The position numbers and the translations under genes are program-made. Shown here in pieces: positions 34,149 through 43,667 of a stretch of DNA of 64,000 nucleotides (positions are counted from its first letter, which is position 1; every line of letters begins with the position of its first letter). The notes below the pieces were generated by a model. That model was not told the DNA's origin. It worked only from the letters and a program-made list of their open reading frames with translations, and made no database searches. The stretch lies in assembly GCF_018343715.1 (NCBI RefSeq), contig NZ_JAGYPL010000001.1, forward strand, positions 248,001 through 312,000. Reading direction: 5' to 3'. Source of the stretch: Bacillus sp. FJAT-49711 (GTDB lineage: Bacteria; Bacillota; Bacilli; Bacillales; Bacillaceae_C).

Positions 34149-35345
34149 TTAGTTATCTGAAAAAAATGAGTTGAAGAGAAGCGCTGCTGCTCCAACTGGA
34201 ACGGCATCCTCCTTTAAAACCCCTTTGCTAAAGGAAACCGTATTTTCATACGCATTAAACATGTACTTTTTTGCTGTCCTTATTATTTTTTCATAATAAG
34301 GCGGATACGCATATATGAGGGGGCCATTGAACAGAACATGATCCGGATTCATAAAATTGATCATATTTGCCACACCAATTCCGTAATAATAAGCGGAATC
34401 CATTATAACGCCTTCAACTACTTTATTGCCTAATTCTACAGCGTGAATCAAATGTTTAAAAGTAAGATTTTCTGATTGTAATAATGTCGAATTCTCTCCC
34501 GCAGAGATTCGTTCATTTATTTGTTTTTTCATAGATTCAAGAGAAGTATATGCAAGTAAACAACCTTTTTTACCGCATATACATTCTCTGCCATCAATAT
34601 CAACAATCATATGGCCAAAGGAACTTGCGACACCTGTTTTATTTTGTACTGCATGCCCATTGACAAGCATTCCGCAACGTAATCCAACACCACTTATACA
34701 ATATAAAATATCTTGGTCTTGAACAGATAAATATTTGTTTTCTCCGAAAGCCGCCGTATTTGCTCCGTTCTCTAGTATAACCTTTACATTAAATTCGTTT
34801 TCTAATGTACGGGTGATTGGTATTCGATTCCAGCCACTACTTGGAAAAGAATCTGGATTTAAGATTATACCTTGTTTCCGATCTAAGGGTCCTACAGAAC
34901 CGATGCCAATTCCAATTAAATCATCATTTTTTAATTTATGGATATGTATAAACTGTTTTATTGTATTAATCATTTTCTCTATGATAATTTCGGGGGAATG
35001 TGATTGAGTCATAGGAAATGAAACTTTTTCTATCATTGATAATTTTAAATCAAGCAATGCAATCGTGGTATGAGTTCGTGAAAGATCAATTCCAATAAGA
35101 AAGGCGCGATTGTGTACGATTTCATATAAAACCGGAGGCCTTCCGCCACTTGATATTCCCCGTCCACTTTCATAAATAAAATGATTTGATAATAGTTCGT
35201 CAATCATTCTGACCAATGTCGTATGCCTAAGATTGGTCATCATTTGTAAATCTGCTTTACTTATAGGACCGTGCGCATAAATAAGATAATATAATTTTTT
35301 AAGAGTATGAGATTTTGTCGAATCTTCCTCAAGAAAATCTTTCAT
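34149..35345 (-). CDS. ROK-family transcriptional repressor
   Basis: 398 residues from the ATG at 35345; a TTG further upstream is also in frame and the ribosome site (GAAGGTGA) does not decide firmly. The N-terminal winged helix is HTLKKLYYLIYAHGPISKADLQMMTNLRHTTLVRMIDELLSNHFIYE. The ROK domain follows: FLIGIDLSRTHTTIALLD, VILENGANTAAFGE and the zinc cluster CICGKKGC. The first loop lacks the GGT of kinases, which suits a sugar-sensing repressor (XylR/NagC type). It lies between the ChrA pair and the FGE gene, so it probably controls this sulfatase module. Confidence 0.85.
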   Translation of the reverse strand: MKDFLEEDSTKSHTLKKLYYLIYAHGPISKADLQMMTNLRHTTLVRMIDELLSNHFIYESGRGISSGGRPPVLYEIVHNRAFLIGIDLSRTHTTIALLDLKLSMIEKVSFPMTQSHSPEIIIEKMINTIKQFIHIHKLKNDDLIGIGIGSVGPLDRKQGIILNPDSFPSSGWNRIPITRTLENEFNVKVILENGANTAAFGENKYLSVQDQDILYCISGVGLRCGMLVNGHAVQNKTGVASSFGHMIVDIDGRECICGKKGCLLAYTSLESMKKQINERISAGENSTLLQSENLTFKHLIHAVELGNKVVEGVIMDSAYYYGIGVANMINFMNPDHVLFNGPLIYAYPPYYEKIIRTAKKYMFNAYENTVSFSKGVLKEDAVPVGAAALLFNSFFSDN

Positions 35346-35374
35346 GTGCAAAAGTATCACCTTCAATTAATAGG

Positions 35375-35917
35375 TTAAGTAAAGAATATAATACCAGCAA
35401 TTCCAGAGAAAAAAATAACAAGAATTGGATTCATTTTTAGTCGAATTAACGCAAATAGAGATATACTGAAAATCGCAAAAAGAGTGATCGTATGAACTGA
35501 AATAGCACCAATGATGTTGTTTGAAATTGCAAACCGAATTGCAGCATATAAAATAAGCCCGGTAATGATAGGACGCAGTCCATAAAAAGCTGATTTCACT
35601 AATTTATGTTCGTGCAATTGATAGAAAAACATGGCTATTATTAAAATGATAATGATTGAGGGAAGCACAGAGCCTGAAGTAGAAATAATAGCCCCAGCTA
35701 ATCCCGCTGTGTTATATCCGACGAATATAGCACTATTCGTTGCGATTGGTCCCGGGGACATGCTAGCGACAGCAATTACATCTGTAAATTCCTGTGTTGT
35801 CATCCATCCATGTTTATTGACAACTTCTGCCTCTATAACGGGAATCATTGCATATCCTCCCCCAAAAGAGACTAAACCAATCTTCAAAAATGTTAAAAAT
35901 AAATCTATTAGGATCAA
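35375..35917 (-). CDS. Short-chain chromate transporter-family protein (ChrA), subunit 2
   Basis: 180 residues. TTG at 35917 is chosen because AGGCGGTGA lies 5 bases upstream; the GTG at 35926 overlaps it. The family signature FLKIGLVSFGGGYAMIPVIEAEVV and SPGPIATNSAIFVGY are clear, with about five hydrophobic segments. Half-size CHR proteins work as pairs; the other half is the next gene upstream. CHR proteins export chromate in some bacteria and are related in substrate to sulfate. The linkage to a sulfatase and FGE suggests sulfate or another oxyanion, but this is inferred. Confidence 0.85.
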   Translation of the reverse strand: MILIDLFLTFLKIGLVSFGGGYAMIPVIEAEVVNKHGWMTTQEFTDVIAVASMSPGPIATNSAIFVGYNTAGLAGAIISTSGSVLPSIIIILIIAMFFYQLHEHKLVKSAFYGLRPIITGLILYAAIRFAISNNIIGAISVHTITLFAIFSISLFALIRLKMNPILVIFFSGIAGIIFFT

Positions 35918-35935
35918 TGATGTCACCGCCTGGAG

Positions 35936-36550
35936 TTATTTAGGTAGGAAAATTTTCTTAGTTTTTACCTTTTCTTCTTTTTCTAATTTTGTCGTAAATC
36001 CTAATTTACTTTTTACTTTTACGAGAACAATGCCTGTCACAAGACCATTTAATATGATAATTGCTGGATGGATATTTAGGTAAAACAAGGCAGCAAGAGT
36101 TAAGATTGCTGCGAGAATAGTTGTTTTGTCATAAAGAGCGGTTTTTCCGATTTTATAAGCCGCAAAGGCTATTAATGCTACGATGGCAGGACGAATTCCT
36201 TGAAAGGCTGCATCTATAACTGGATTCCCTCTAACATAAATAAAGGCAATGCTTAATATTATAACAATCGTAAAGGTGGGAAGTAGAATTCCTAAAAGTG
36301 CCGAAAAAGCTCCTTTTATTTTTGCGATGCGATAACCGATAAATACAGCTGCATTAATAGCAATTGCTCCCGGAGCTGAGCCTGCAATGGCAAATATATC
36401 CGCGACATCATTGCTTTGTAACCACTTTTTTTTAGAGACAACCTCTCTCTCGATCATTGGAATCATTGCATAACCACCACCGAAAGTAATGGGTCCTATT
36501 TTTAAAAATGTCAAAAAGATTTGCAAGATTAACTTCCAATTTGGACTCAT
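35936..36550 (-). CDS. Short-chain chromate transporter-family protein (ChrA), subunit 1
   Basis: 204 residues. FLKIGPITFGGGYAMIPMIEREVV and GSAPGAIAINAAVFIGYR mirror the partner protein, with about five membrane segments and a Lys-rich cytoplasmic tail. It is the first gene of the minus-strand run (ChrA-ChrA-ROK-FGE), divergent from the sulfatase gene over a 104-bp spacer. The gap to the partner gene is short, in keeping with one heterodimeric transporter. Confidence 0.85.
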   Translation of the reverse strand: MSPNWKLILQIFLTFLKIGPITFGGGYAMIPMIEREVVSKKKWLQSNDVADIFAIAGSAPGAIAINAAVFIGYRIAKIKGAFSALLGILLPTFTIVIILSIAFIYVRGNPVIDAAFQGIRPAIVALIAFAAYKIGKTALYDKTTILAAILTLAALFYLNIHPAIIILNGLVTGIVLVKVKSKLGFTTKLEKEEKVKTKKIFLPK

Positions 36551-36597
36551 ATATCTATCACCTTAGTTTAATGTCATTAATTTAATACTATCATACT

Positions 36598-36627
36598 TTT
36601 GTCCATTTTGGTAAAAAGTATTATAAT
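36598..36627 (+). promoter_or_regulatory. Candidate SigA promoter for the sulfatase gene
   Basis: TTTGTC (36598-36603), an 18-bp spacer and TATAAT (36622-36627), 28 bases before the sulfatase start. Confidence 0.5.
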
Positions 36628-36654
36628 AATAGAAAATGAGATAAGGAGAATAGA

Positions 36655-38105
36655 ATGAAACCAAATATTTTAATGATTATGGTAGACCAAATGCGGTTTG
36701 ATTGTTTGAGTGCAGCACAACATCCAATTGTAGAAACACCTAATCTAGATCAGCTGGCTTATGAAGGTGTAAGATTTACAAACGCTTACTCTGCTACACC
36801 AACCTGTATTCCAGCACGTGCAGCAGTATTAACGGGAATGTCTCAAAAATTACACGGAAGGGTTGGTTATCAGGATCAAGTTTCATGGAGTTACCCACAT
36901 ATGCTTCCTGAGGAAATGAGTAAAGCTGGGTACCATACACAATGTGTGGGGAAAATGCATGTCTATCCTTCTCGGAATTTATGCGGGTTCCATAATGTTG
37001 TACTTCACGATGGATATTTACATCACAGCCGTTTTAAAAACACATCGTATCAGGAGTCTTTTGAACAGACCGATGATTATTTGCCATGGTTAAGGGAGCG
37101 TCTTGGCGGGCATAGAGATTTAACAGATATTGGATTGGATTGTAATGCATCGGCCATGAGTCGTCCATGGCATTTACCGGAAGAATACCACCCGACAAAT
37201 TGGGTAGTCACTCAATCTATTGACTTTTTAAGGCGCCGTGATCTAGGGAAGCCATTTTTCTTAAAAATGTCATTCGTCCGACCTCATCCACCTTTTGATC
37301 CTCCACAGTCTTATTTTGATTATTATATGAATATGGAAATAGACGAGCCGGTTATAGGAAATTGGGCTAATAGCGAAGATAGCGGGGAAGGATTGCTTCC
37401 AACATCAAGAAGAGGAACATACCAAAACAACGGCTTAAAAGGGCTAGAGCGGCTTATTATGCATTAATTTCTCATATTGATGATCAAGTAGGTAGATTTA
37501 TGCAGTCCTTAATTGAATACCAACTTTATCATAATACTGTCATTTTATTTGTTTCGGATCATGGTGAACTTCTTGGAGACCATAACTTTTTAGCAAAATC
37601 TCTTGCATATGAAGGCAGTGCTAAAATACCTTTCATTCTTTCTGATCCTGGTGATCTTTTAGGAATAAAAAAAGGTACCACTTGTGACAAAGTTGTTGAA
37701 CTTAGAGATATTATGCCAACCTTACTCGATGCAGCAGAAATAAAAATTCCTGAAACAGTAGAAGGAAAAAGTGTGATTCCTTTAGCTAAGGAAAAAGATA
37801 CTTACTGGAGAGAATATTTACATGGAGAACATACATATGGCGATTTATCACATCATTTTATCGTAAATGGAAAAGAAAAATATATTTGGTATTCTCAAAC
37901 AGGTGAAGAGCAATATTTTAATCTTGAAGAGGATCCGAAGGAATTGAATAATTTAATTAATGATGAAAGAAATAAGGAAAAAATCACTTTTCTAAGAAAA
38001 AAATTAATTAAAGAGCTTGAAGAAAGAGAAGAAGGATATTCAGATGGAACGAAACTGATAGTTGGATGCAAGCCTAAAGCAATATTAAATTCTATTTTTA
38101 ATTAA
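36655..38105 (+). pseudogene. Type I sulfatase, broken by one frameshift
   Basis: Two frames together give one sulfatase of about 480 residues. The first (36655-37467) has [11 protein letters not shown] (metal Asp), [14 protein letters not shown] (CxPxR, the formylglycine site), [10 protein letters not shown] and [11 protein letters not shown]. It ends in a short foreign tail. The second, with its first good Met at 37500, reads back to [17 protein letters not shown] and contains FVSDHGELLGDH, the second metal site. A -1 shift between 37383 and 37467 joins them, meaning one base has been lost (perhaps in the CCAAAAC run) or misread. The ribosome site is AAGGAG. It would remove sulfate from a sugar or similar ester; no signal peptide is seen. 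Confidence 0.85.
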
Positions 38106-38155
38106 AAAATCGCGGATAAATGTTGATCAACAATTATCCGCGATTTTCTTTTTGT
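38106..38155. terminator. Terminator after the sulfatase gene
   Basis: AAAATCGCGGATAA pairs with TTATCCGCGATTTT over a 14-base loop, followed by CTTTTTG. It is strong in both directions. Confidence 0.85.
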
Positions 38156-38215
38156 GTCCCAGGAGAAAATCGAACTCCCGCCCCACTACTTTCATTGCTA
38201 AGCATGATGATCTAT
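38156..38215 (-). pseudogene. Degenerate tRNA-Arg copy or attachment-site remnant
   Basis: Positions 38156-38186 match the T arm and 3' acceptor strand of the intact tRNA-Arg at 39377-39450 with 28 of 31 bases identical and the same orientation. Beyond that, GATAGATCATCA resembles the D-arm GATAGAGCAACA, but no cloverleaf or anticodon arm can be formed. It is either a decayed tRNA gene or the distant half of an integration site. The rest of 38216-38647 shows no supported gene. Confidence 0.65.
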
Positions 38216-38647
38216 CAGAAGAACTAGTTTTTGAAGCTTAGAAAGAATCAGTGGATAACGGATAAAGCTTTGGAGCTGCCCAGAATGAAAAGATAAATCA
38301 CGATCGATGATGAACCCACGTATCAGGAGACGTAGAGGGTATGATTCGAAATATCTATCGCAAAATACAAGAAAATCAAGAAAATAAATGGAAATAGAAG
38401 TACGGAAATGGAGTCAAATTTCGGGATTCCGGTCATGTGATTAGACTAAAAGAGTCTTTTGCTCTCCTCAAAAGCAAAAAGCACTTTTACGGCAAGTATA
38501 AATGCTTTCAGAGCCATAAAAGATATATAAAAATAATTTGTCAGTATGGATTATATCAAAGGAAGTGCACTTTACTACTTTCACCTATTCACGGAAATAT
38601 CTCCTTTCCTGTTGTTACAATTAGTCTAAAAACAAGAGTAAAAAAAA

Positions 38648-39121
38648 TCATGAATGTTTATTTGATAAATTTGAACTGCCGATAAATGATTGATAACCGT
38701 ATAAGATAATAGAAATTATCATTGCTACTATGAAATGGTGAATACGAGAAAATTTCATATATTTGATGAAATTTACTTTTTTGAAAAGTGAAATAATAGG
38801 AAAAGCATAGATAAAATTTACTATAAAATTACTAAAGAAATATAACAAAAACCTTCCATATGTATATTTGAAAATCCATATTGTCCCAACCGGGAAGGCA
38901 CCCAAAACGATAGATAGTAAGGTGGAAATCGCTGCTTTCTTACCGCCTCTTATTTTCCAAAACTTAAAATGGCTACCAACAAAAACGATTATCATTGTAA
39001 GTAAAGAGGATAATATGGAAACGGGTAAGTATCGTTTCACTGATTTTTTTGAAGTAAAAAAAATAGTTAACCACGAAGAAAACAATAATATTCTAATCAA
39101 AAAACTTAACATTATTTTCAC
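38648..39121 (-). CDS. Small multi-pass membrane protein of unknown function
   Basis: 157 residues after GAAGGGGTGAAA. Four or five hydrophobic stretches: LSFLIRILLFSSWLTIFF, PVSILSSLLTMIIVFVG, STLLSIVLGAFPVGTIWIF, FFSNFIVNFIYAFPIISLF and IVAMIISIILYGY. KFWKI after the second helix and the overall plan recall uncharacterised Bacillaceae membrane proteins. The base composition is very AT-rich. It lies inside the patch between the tRNA-Arg gene and its 3' copy, so it may be acquired DNA. I do not recognise its function. Confidence 0.6.
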   Translation of the reverse strand: MKIMLSFLIRILLFSSWLTIFFTSKKSVKRYLPVSILSSLLTMIIVFVGSHFKFWKIRGGKKAAISTLLSIVLGAFPVGTIWIFKYTYGRFLLYFFSNFIVNFIYAFPIISLFKKVNFIKYMKFSRIHHFIVAMIISIILYGYQSFIGSSNLSNKHS

Positions 39122-39177
39122 CCCTTCTTTTTAAAATTGTTAACAATAATTTTAAAAATATGTAAGGTGGTTCACGA

Positions 39178-39318
39178 TTGAATAATGATGAGTACAATAG
39201 GATGAAATATCTAGAAATAATGCTCCAAAAATATAGCGATAAAGCTTCAAGAGTGGGAACCATCAATTCTCTTAGAAAATCAATCCGGCCCCATAAACAA
39301 TTTATAAGATGGTTATGA
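39178..39318 (+). CDS. Possible small basic protein, 46 residues
   Basis: TTG start at 39178 after GTAAGGTGG. The product is charged, with a Lys/Arg-rich C-terminal half (SDKASRVGTINSLRKSIRP) and no membrane segment. It lies divergent from the membrane protein gene in the patch next to tRNA-Arg. Only the ribosome site supports it; no family is recognised. Confidence 0.3.
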   Translation: MNNDEYNRMKYLEIMLQKYSDKASRVGTINSLRKSIRPHKQFIRWL

Positions 39319-39321
39319 AAT

Positions 39322-39368
39322 AAAAGAAAAACGCCAAGCCTATATAAATATCAATAGGTTTGGCGTTT
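39322..39368 (-). terminator. Terminator downstream of tRNA-Arg
   Basis: On the minus strand AAACGCCAAACCTAT pairs with ATAGGCTTGGCGTTT, followed by TTCTTTTA. It lies just after the tRNA 3' end. Confidence 0.8.
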
Positions 39369-39376
39369 GTTATGTA

Positions 39377-39450
39377 CGTCCCAGGAGAGATTCGAACTCC
39401 CGACCCACAGCTTAGAAGGCTGTTGCTCTATCCTGCTGAGCTACTGGGAC
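39377..39450 (-). tRNA. tRNA-Arg (anticodon UCU)
   Basis: A full cloverleaf can be drawn: acceptor GTCCCAG/CTGGGAC with discriminator G, D stem GCTC/GAGC, anticodon stem ACAGC/GCTGT with loop CTTCTAA (anticodon TCT), a 5-base variable loop and T arm GGGAG-TTCGAAT-CTCTC. CCA is not encoded. It reads AGA codons. Confidence 0.95.
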
Positions 39451-39585
39451 AATTAATTAAGACATTTTTCATTATAGGAAGGATGCGAAATAAAGTCAAT
39501 AGAAAAATTAAAAAAAGAAGGAATTTGTTTTCTTTTCCTGTATTTGTTAAACTATTTTCAATTATTTATGATGGGCGGTACTATC

Positions 39586-40596
39586 ATGAAACGAGACCAA
39601 GGTGAACAAGATACAGGTAAAATAATACCATTTCCAGGTTTGAAACAAAGATATTTTGAAAAAGGAATTGCTTGTTTAGAAGCGCATAATTTTGATGAAG
39701 CTGTACAATTACTCCGTCAGGCAAAGGAAATGAGTGAAACAGATCCTCATATCAATTCAGCTTTTCTAGCAGCTTTATACGAAAACGGAGACTATCCAGA
39801 AGCAAGATTAGTTGCAGAAGAAGTCCTGCGCGAAGGTATTGGTAATTATTATGAAATCATTGATGTATATTTAATGATTCTCATTCAATTAAATGAACAT
39901 CAATACGTTATTGATACAATCGAGGCTCTGTTTGACGAAAAAGAAGTGCCAGCACATAAAGCGGAGCATTTTTTAACCCTTTTACAATTAAGTAAAAAAG
40001 TTGTTGAAAATAGCGAACATGATTTTTCAGGTGAATTTTCAATAGATCAAGGTATTTTTAATAGTAATGACTTATATGAGCAAACAATCCAATTAGGTAG
40101 TCTTGTTGATAAAAATATTCATCCTTATTTGGATTCATTAATTAATATGCTTGCAGACGATACTACTCATCCATTTCTAAAAACGATTGTGCTGAATGTA
40201 TTACGTGAAAATAAAATTGAAAAAAACGTAAATGTAAAAAAGTTAAAGTTGGAAGGTCAATTTATTCCAGCTAATCTTTTGCAAATTCATGATATGCCGT
40301 TATTTGTAGCTATTAATAATAATCTTGAATTCCACTTAGGAGATCACAACCCAGTATTGTTAGAACAGCTAAAAGAAATGAGCGGTAGGCACGCTTTTAT
40401 TCTTTATCCATTTGAATTAAGTAAGACAGATCCAATATTATGGGCTGCTGCTTATCGCTGTATGGGATATGAATTGTATGGAGAACAATGGGATAAAGAA
40501 AAAATTGCTATTAATTTCGGTGTCAATAGTGAAGAAATGGTTGATGCATTCTCCTACTTATTAACTTTAGAAGAAATTTCTTCACCTATTATATAG
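39586..40596 (+). CDS. ysoA: Tetratricopeptide-repeat protein YsoA
   Basis: 336 residues from the ATG at 39586; no strong ribosome site distinguishes it from an upstream in-frame ATG. The N-terminal part holds TPR-like helices (YFEKGIACLEAHNFDEAVQLLRQAKEMSETDP and the next repeat ALYENGDYPEARLVAEEVL). The rest is alpha-helical with no catalytic motif. ysoA has this same place before tig in Bacillus. No function is established. Confidence 0.85.
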   Translation: MKRDQGEQDTGKIIPFPGLKQRYFEKGIACLEAHNFDEAVQLLRQAKEMSETDPHINSAFLAALYENGDYPEARLVAEEVLREGIGNYYEIIDVYLMILIQLNEHQYVIDTIEALFDEKEVPAHKAEHFLTLLQLSKKVVENSEHDFSGEFSIDQGIFNSNDLYEQTIQLGSLVDKNIHPYLDSLINMLADDTTHPFLKTIVLNVLRENKIEKNVNVKKLKLEGQFIPANLLQIHDMPLFVAINNNLEFHLGDHNPVLLEQLKEMSGRHAFILYPFELSKTDPILWAAAYRCMGYELYGEQWDKEKIAINFGVNSEEMVDAFSYLLTLEEISSPII

Positions 40597-40602
40597 CTAC
40601 AA

Positions 40603-40632
40603 TTGTTGAAAGGAACTAAGCTGTGGTATAAT
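40603..40632 (+). promoter_or_regulatory. SigA promoter of tig
   Basis: TTGTTG (40603-40608), an 18-bp spacer and TATAAT (40627-40632) with an extended -10 TGG just before it. Confidence 0.65.
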
Positions 40633-40742
40633 ATAATGGTTATGCCGAACTGCGGATACATTATCCAAAAGTGGTTTTTCATACGGCAGTTTCTAAAAAT
40701 GGAAAATTAAGAAACGATTATATATTGTTGGAGGTAATGAAT

Positions 40743-42032
40743 ATGAGCGCAAAGTGGGAAAAACTAGAAGGAAATAAAGGTGTTTTAACAGTAGAAGTAG
40801 ATGTTGAAACAGTAGCAAACGGTCTAGATGTTGCATTTAAAAAAGTGTCCAAACAAGTAAATATTCCAGGTTTTCGTAAAGGTAGAATTCCAAGATCAAT
40901 GTTTGAACAACGCTTCGGAGTGGAAAGTCTATACCAAGATGCACTTGATGCAATTTTGCCAGATGCATACATAACTGCGATTGAAGAAACAGGTATTGAG
41001 CCAATTGATCGCCCAGACATCGAGATTGAGCAAATGGAAAAAGGAAAAGAACTTATTTTCAAAGCGACTGTTCAAGTTAAGCCTGAAGTGAAGCTAGGTG
41101 AATATAAAGGTCTTGAAGCGGAAAAAATGAATACTGATGTTACAGATGAAGATGTTGAGGCTGAACTAAAAAGTCTTCAAGATCGCCAAGCTGAGCTTGT
41201 CGTAAAAGAAGAAGGCGAAGTTGCTCAAGGAGATACGGTTGTCATTGACTTTGATGGCTATGTTGATGGTGAACCATTTGAAGGAGGTAAATCTGAAAAT
41301 TACTCCCTAGAAATTGGATCAGGTTCATTTATCCCTGGGTTCGAGGATCAGTTGGTTGGTGTAAAAGCTGGCGAGGAAAAAGATGTTGAAGTAACGTTCC
41401 CTGAAGAGTACCATGCAGAGGAATTAGCTGGAAAACAAGCTGTATTTAAGGTGAAAGTTCATGAAATAAAATCGAAAGAGCTGCCAGAACTTGATGATGA
41501 GTTTGCTAAAGATGTTGCTGAAGAAGCAGAAACTCTAGAAGATTTGAAAGTATCCATTAAAAATCGTTTAACTGAGAGTAAGAAAAACGAAGCGGAGCAA
41601 AAACTTCGTGACGAGGTTGTAGAGAAAGCAACTGAAAACGCTGAAGTTGAAATTCCAGAAATCATGATATCAACTGAAGTTGATAGAATGCTTCAGGAAT
41701 TTGAACAACGTTTACAAATGCAAGGAATGAATCTTGAACTTTACTTCCAGTTCTCAGGTCAAGACGAGGATGCTTTGCGCGCTCAAATGAAAGAAGATGC
41801 TGAAAAGCGTGTGCGTACCAACTTAACATTGGAAGCTATCGCTAAGGCAGAAAATATTGAAGTGGATGAAGAGTCTGTTAACGAAGAAATGAAGAAAATG
41901 GCTGAAGCTTACCAAATGGATCTTGAAGAAATTAAGAGACTTCTTGGCGGTAATGCGGATAACTTAAAAGCGGACCTAAAAGTTCAAAAAGCAGTTGAAT
42001 TTCTTGTTGAAAACAGCAAAACTGGTGCATAA
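40743..42032 (+). CDS. tig: Trigger factor
   Basis: 429 residues from the ATG at 40743, 7 bases after GGAGGT; longer frames upstream cross the promoter. The N-terminal ribosome-binding domain has the [17 protein letters not shown] signature. The FKBP-like PPIase domain spans roughly 150-245 ([38 protein letters not shown]). The C-terminal helical chaperone domain makes up the rest. It binds nascent chains at the exit tunnel and catalyses prolyl isomerisation. A strong terminator separates it from clpX. Confidence 0.97.
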   Translation: MSAKWEKLEGNKGVLTVEVDVETVANGLDVAFKKVSKQVNIPGFRKGRIPRSMFEQRFGVESLYQDALDAILPDAYITAIEETGIEPIDRPDIEIEQMEKGKELIFKATVQVKPEVKLGEYKGLEAEKMNTDVTDEDVEAELKSLQDRQAELVVKEEGEVAQGDTVVIDFDGYVDGEPFEGGKSENYSLEIGSGSFIPGFEDQLVGVKAGEEKDVEVTFPEEYHAEELAGKQAVFKVKVHEIKSKELPELDDEFAKDVAEEAETLEDLKVSIKNRLTESKKNEAEQKLRDEVVEKATENAEVEIPEIMISTEVDRMLQEFEQRLQMQGMNLELYFQFSGQDEDALRAQMKEDAEKRVRTNLTLEAIAKAENIEVDEESVNEEMKKMAEAYQMDLEEIKRLLGGNADNLKADLKVQKAVEFLVENSKTGA

Positions 42033-42066
42033 TAATAACTAACACTAACATAAGATATAAGACTCA

Positions 42067-42108
42067 GGATAAAACAAGGCACGGTAATGTTCGTGCCTTG
42101 TTTTATCC
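42067..42108. terminator. Rho-independent terminator after tig
   Basis: GGATAAAACAAGGCAC pairs perfectly with GTGCCTTGTTTTATCC over a 10-base loop. Confidence 0.85.
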
Positions 42109-42255
42109 AAAGTGAATACATAACTGGAATAAATATGGATGTTTTTTGAATGCTTTTAATGGTTATTAATCGGAATAATATGTTACAATGCATTACATAA
42201 CTATTGACATTTCGATAAATGTAGTAGTTGTAGCTTTTAAAAGGGGTGAGATTCA

Positions 42256-43521
42256 ATGTTTAAATTTAATGAGGAAAAAGGGCAACTTAAATGTTCTTTT
42301 TGTGGCAAAACACAAGAACAGGTCCGCAAACTAGTTGCCGGCCCTGGTGTATATATATGTGACGAATGTATTGAGCTATGTACTGAAATAGTCGAGGAAG
42401 AGCTTGGAACTGAAGAGGAAGTAGAATTTAAGGACGTACCGAAGCCGCTTGAAATACGTGAAATTTTAAAGGAATACGTAATAGGCCAAGATCAAGCAAA
42501 AAAATCTCTCGCCGTAGCTGTTTATAATCATTATAAAAGGATTAATTCCAACAGTAAGATTGATGATGTAGAGCTTGCGAAAAGTAACATTTGTTTAATT
42601 GGTCCTACGGGAAGCGGAAAAACGCTTCTTGCGCAAACATTGGCGCGCATTCTTAATGTGCCATTCGCCATTGCAGACGCGACTTCCTTAACTGAAGCAG
42701 GTTATGTTGGTGAGGACGTAGAAAATATTCTACTTAAATTAATTCAAGCTGCTGACTATGACGTTGAAAAGGCTGAAAGAGGAATTATTTATATCGATGA
42801 AATCGATAAGATTGCCCGTAAATCTGAAAATCCTTCTATTACACGTGACGTATCTGGAGAAGGAGTTCAGCAAGCTTTATTGAAAATCTTAGAAGGAACA
42901 GTAGCGAGCGTTCCTCCACAAGGCGGTCGCAAACATCCTCATCAAGAATTTATTCAAATCGATACGACTAATATTTTGTTCATTTGTGGTGGTGCCTTTG
43001 ATGGTGTAGAACAAATTATTAAACGTAGATTAGGGCAAAAAGTGATTGGATTTGGATCGGATGTTAAGCAGGAAGAAGTAAGCAGCAAAGGATTGCTAAC
43101 AAAAGTCCTTCCAGAAGATTTACTTCGATTTGGCTTGATTCCAGAATTTATCGGACGTTTGCCTGTAATCGCAAGTTTGGAACAATTAGATGAAGAAGCA
43201 TTAATTGAAATTTTAACTAAGCCTAAAAATGCGCTTGTTAAACAATATCAAAAAATGCTCGAGCTTGATAATGTAGAACTTGAATTTGAAGACGAGGCCC
43301 TTCACGAAATTGCGAAAAAAGCGATTGAAAGAAAAACGGGTGCACGTGGTCTTCGCTCCATTATTGAGACAATAATGCTTGATGTGATGTTTGAGTTGCC
43401 ATCACGTGATGATATTGCAAAGTGTATCATTACAAAAGATTCAGTGGTCAATAACAAACCACCAAAGCTTGTTCTTGAAGATGGAACGATTATAAAAGGA
43501 ACAGAAAAAACATCAGCATAA
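42256..43521 (+). CDS. clpX: ATP-dependent Clp protease ATP-binding subunit ClpX
   Basis: 421 residues. N-terminal zinc-binding domain CSFCGK...[10 protein letters not shown] (residues about 13-39), Walker A GPTGSGKT, pore loop [12 protein letters not shown], Walker [12 protein letters not shown], the ClpP-docking IGF loop (VIGFGSD) and sensor-2 GARGLRS are all present. It unfolds substrates and feeds them to ClpP. The ribosome site is AAAGGGGTGA. Confidence 0.98.
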   Translation: MFKFNEEKGQLKCSFCGKTQEQVRKLVAGPGVYICDECIELCTEIVEEELGTEEEVEFKDVPKPLEIREILKEYVIGQDQAKKSLAVAVYNHYKRINSNSKIDDVELAKSNICLIGPTGSGKTLLAQTLARILNVPFAIADATSLTEAGYVGEDVENILLKLIQAADYDVEKAERGIIYIDEIDKIARKSENPSITRDVSGEGVQQALLKILEGTVASVPPQGGRKHPHQEFIQIDTTNILFICGGAFDGVEQIIKRRLGQKVIGFGSDVKQEEVSSKGLLTKVLPEDLLRFGLIPEFIGRLPVIASLEQLDEEALIEILTKPKNALVKQYQKMLELDNVELEFEDEALHEIAKKAIERKTGARGLRSIIETIMLDVMFELPSRDDIAKCIITKDSVVNNKPPKLVLEDGTIIKGTEKTSA

Positions 43522-43529
43522 CCCTTAAG

Positions 43530-43568
43530 AACCTAGACACCTCTTTCAAGAGGAAGTCTAGGTTTTTT
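43530..43568 (+). terminator. Rho-independent terminator after clpX
   Basis: AACCTAGAC pairs with GTCTAGGTT around an inner CCTCTTTCAAGAGG hairpin, then a T run. Confidence 0.85.
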
Positions 43569-43667
43569 GTTATCCCATTAACTGTATTCCAAAAGTTAGC
43601 TGCTTTTGCTTTACAGTTGAAATACACTTCAACTTACCATAGGGCATGAAAAAGTCCTCCAAACTTA

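Noticed and set aside
37400-37470. Programmed -1 frameshift in the sulfatase
   Set aside because: CTTAAAAG is a poor slip sequence, no strong downstream hairpin is visible, and sulfatases are not known to use one.
38437-38685. 82-codon plus-strand frame in the tRNA-Arg patch
   Set aside because: No ribosome site, odd composition, and it overlaps the end of the better supported minus-strand membrane protein.
39360-39605. 81-codon frame across the tRNA-Arg gene
   Set aside because: It reads through the complement of the tRNA and into the ysoA start.
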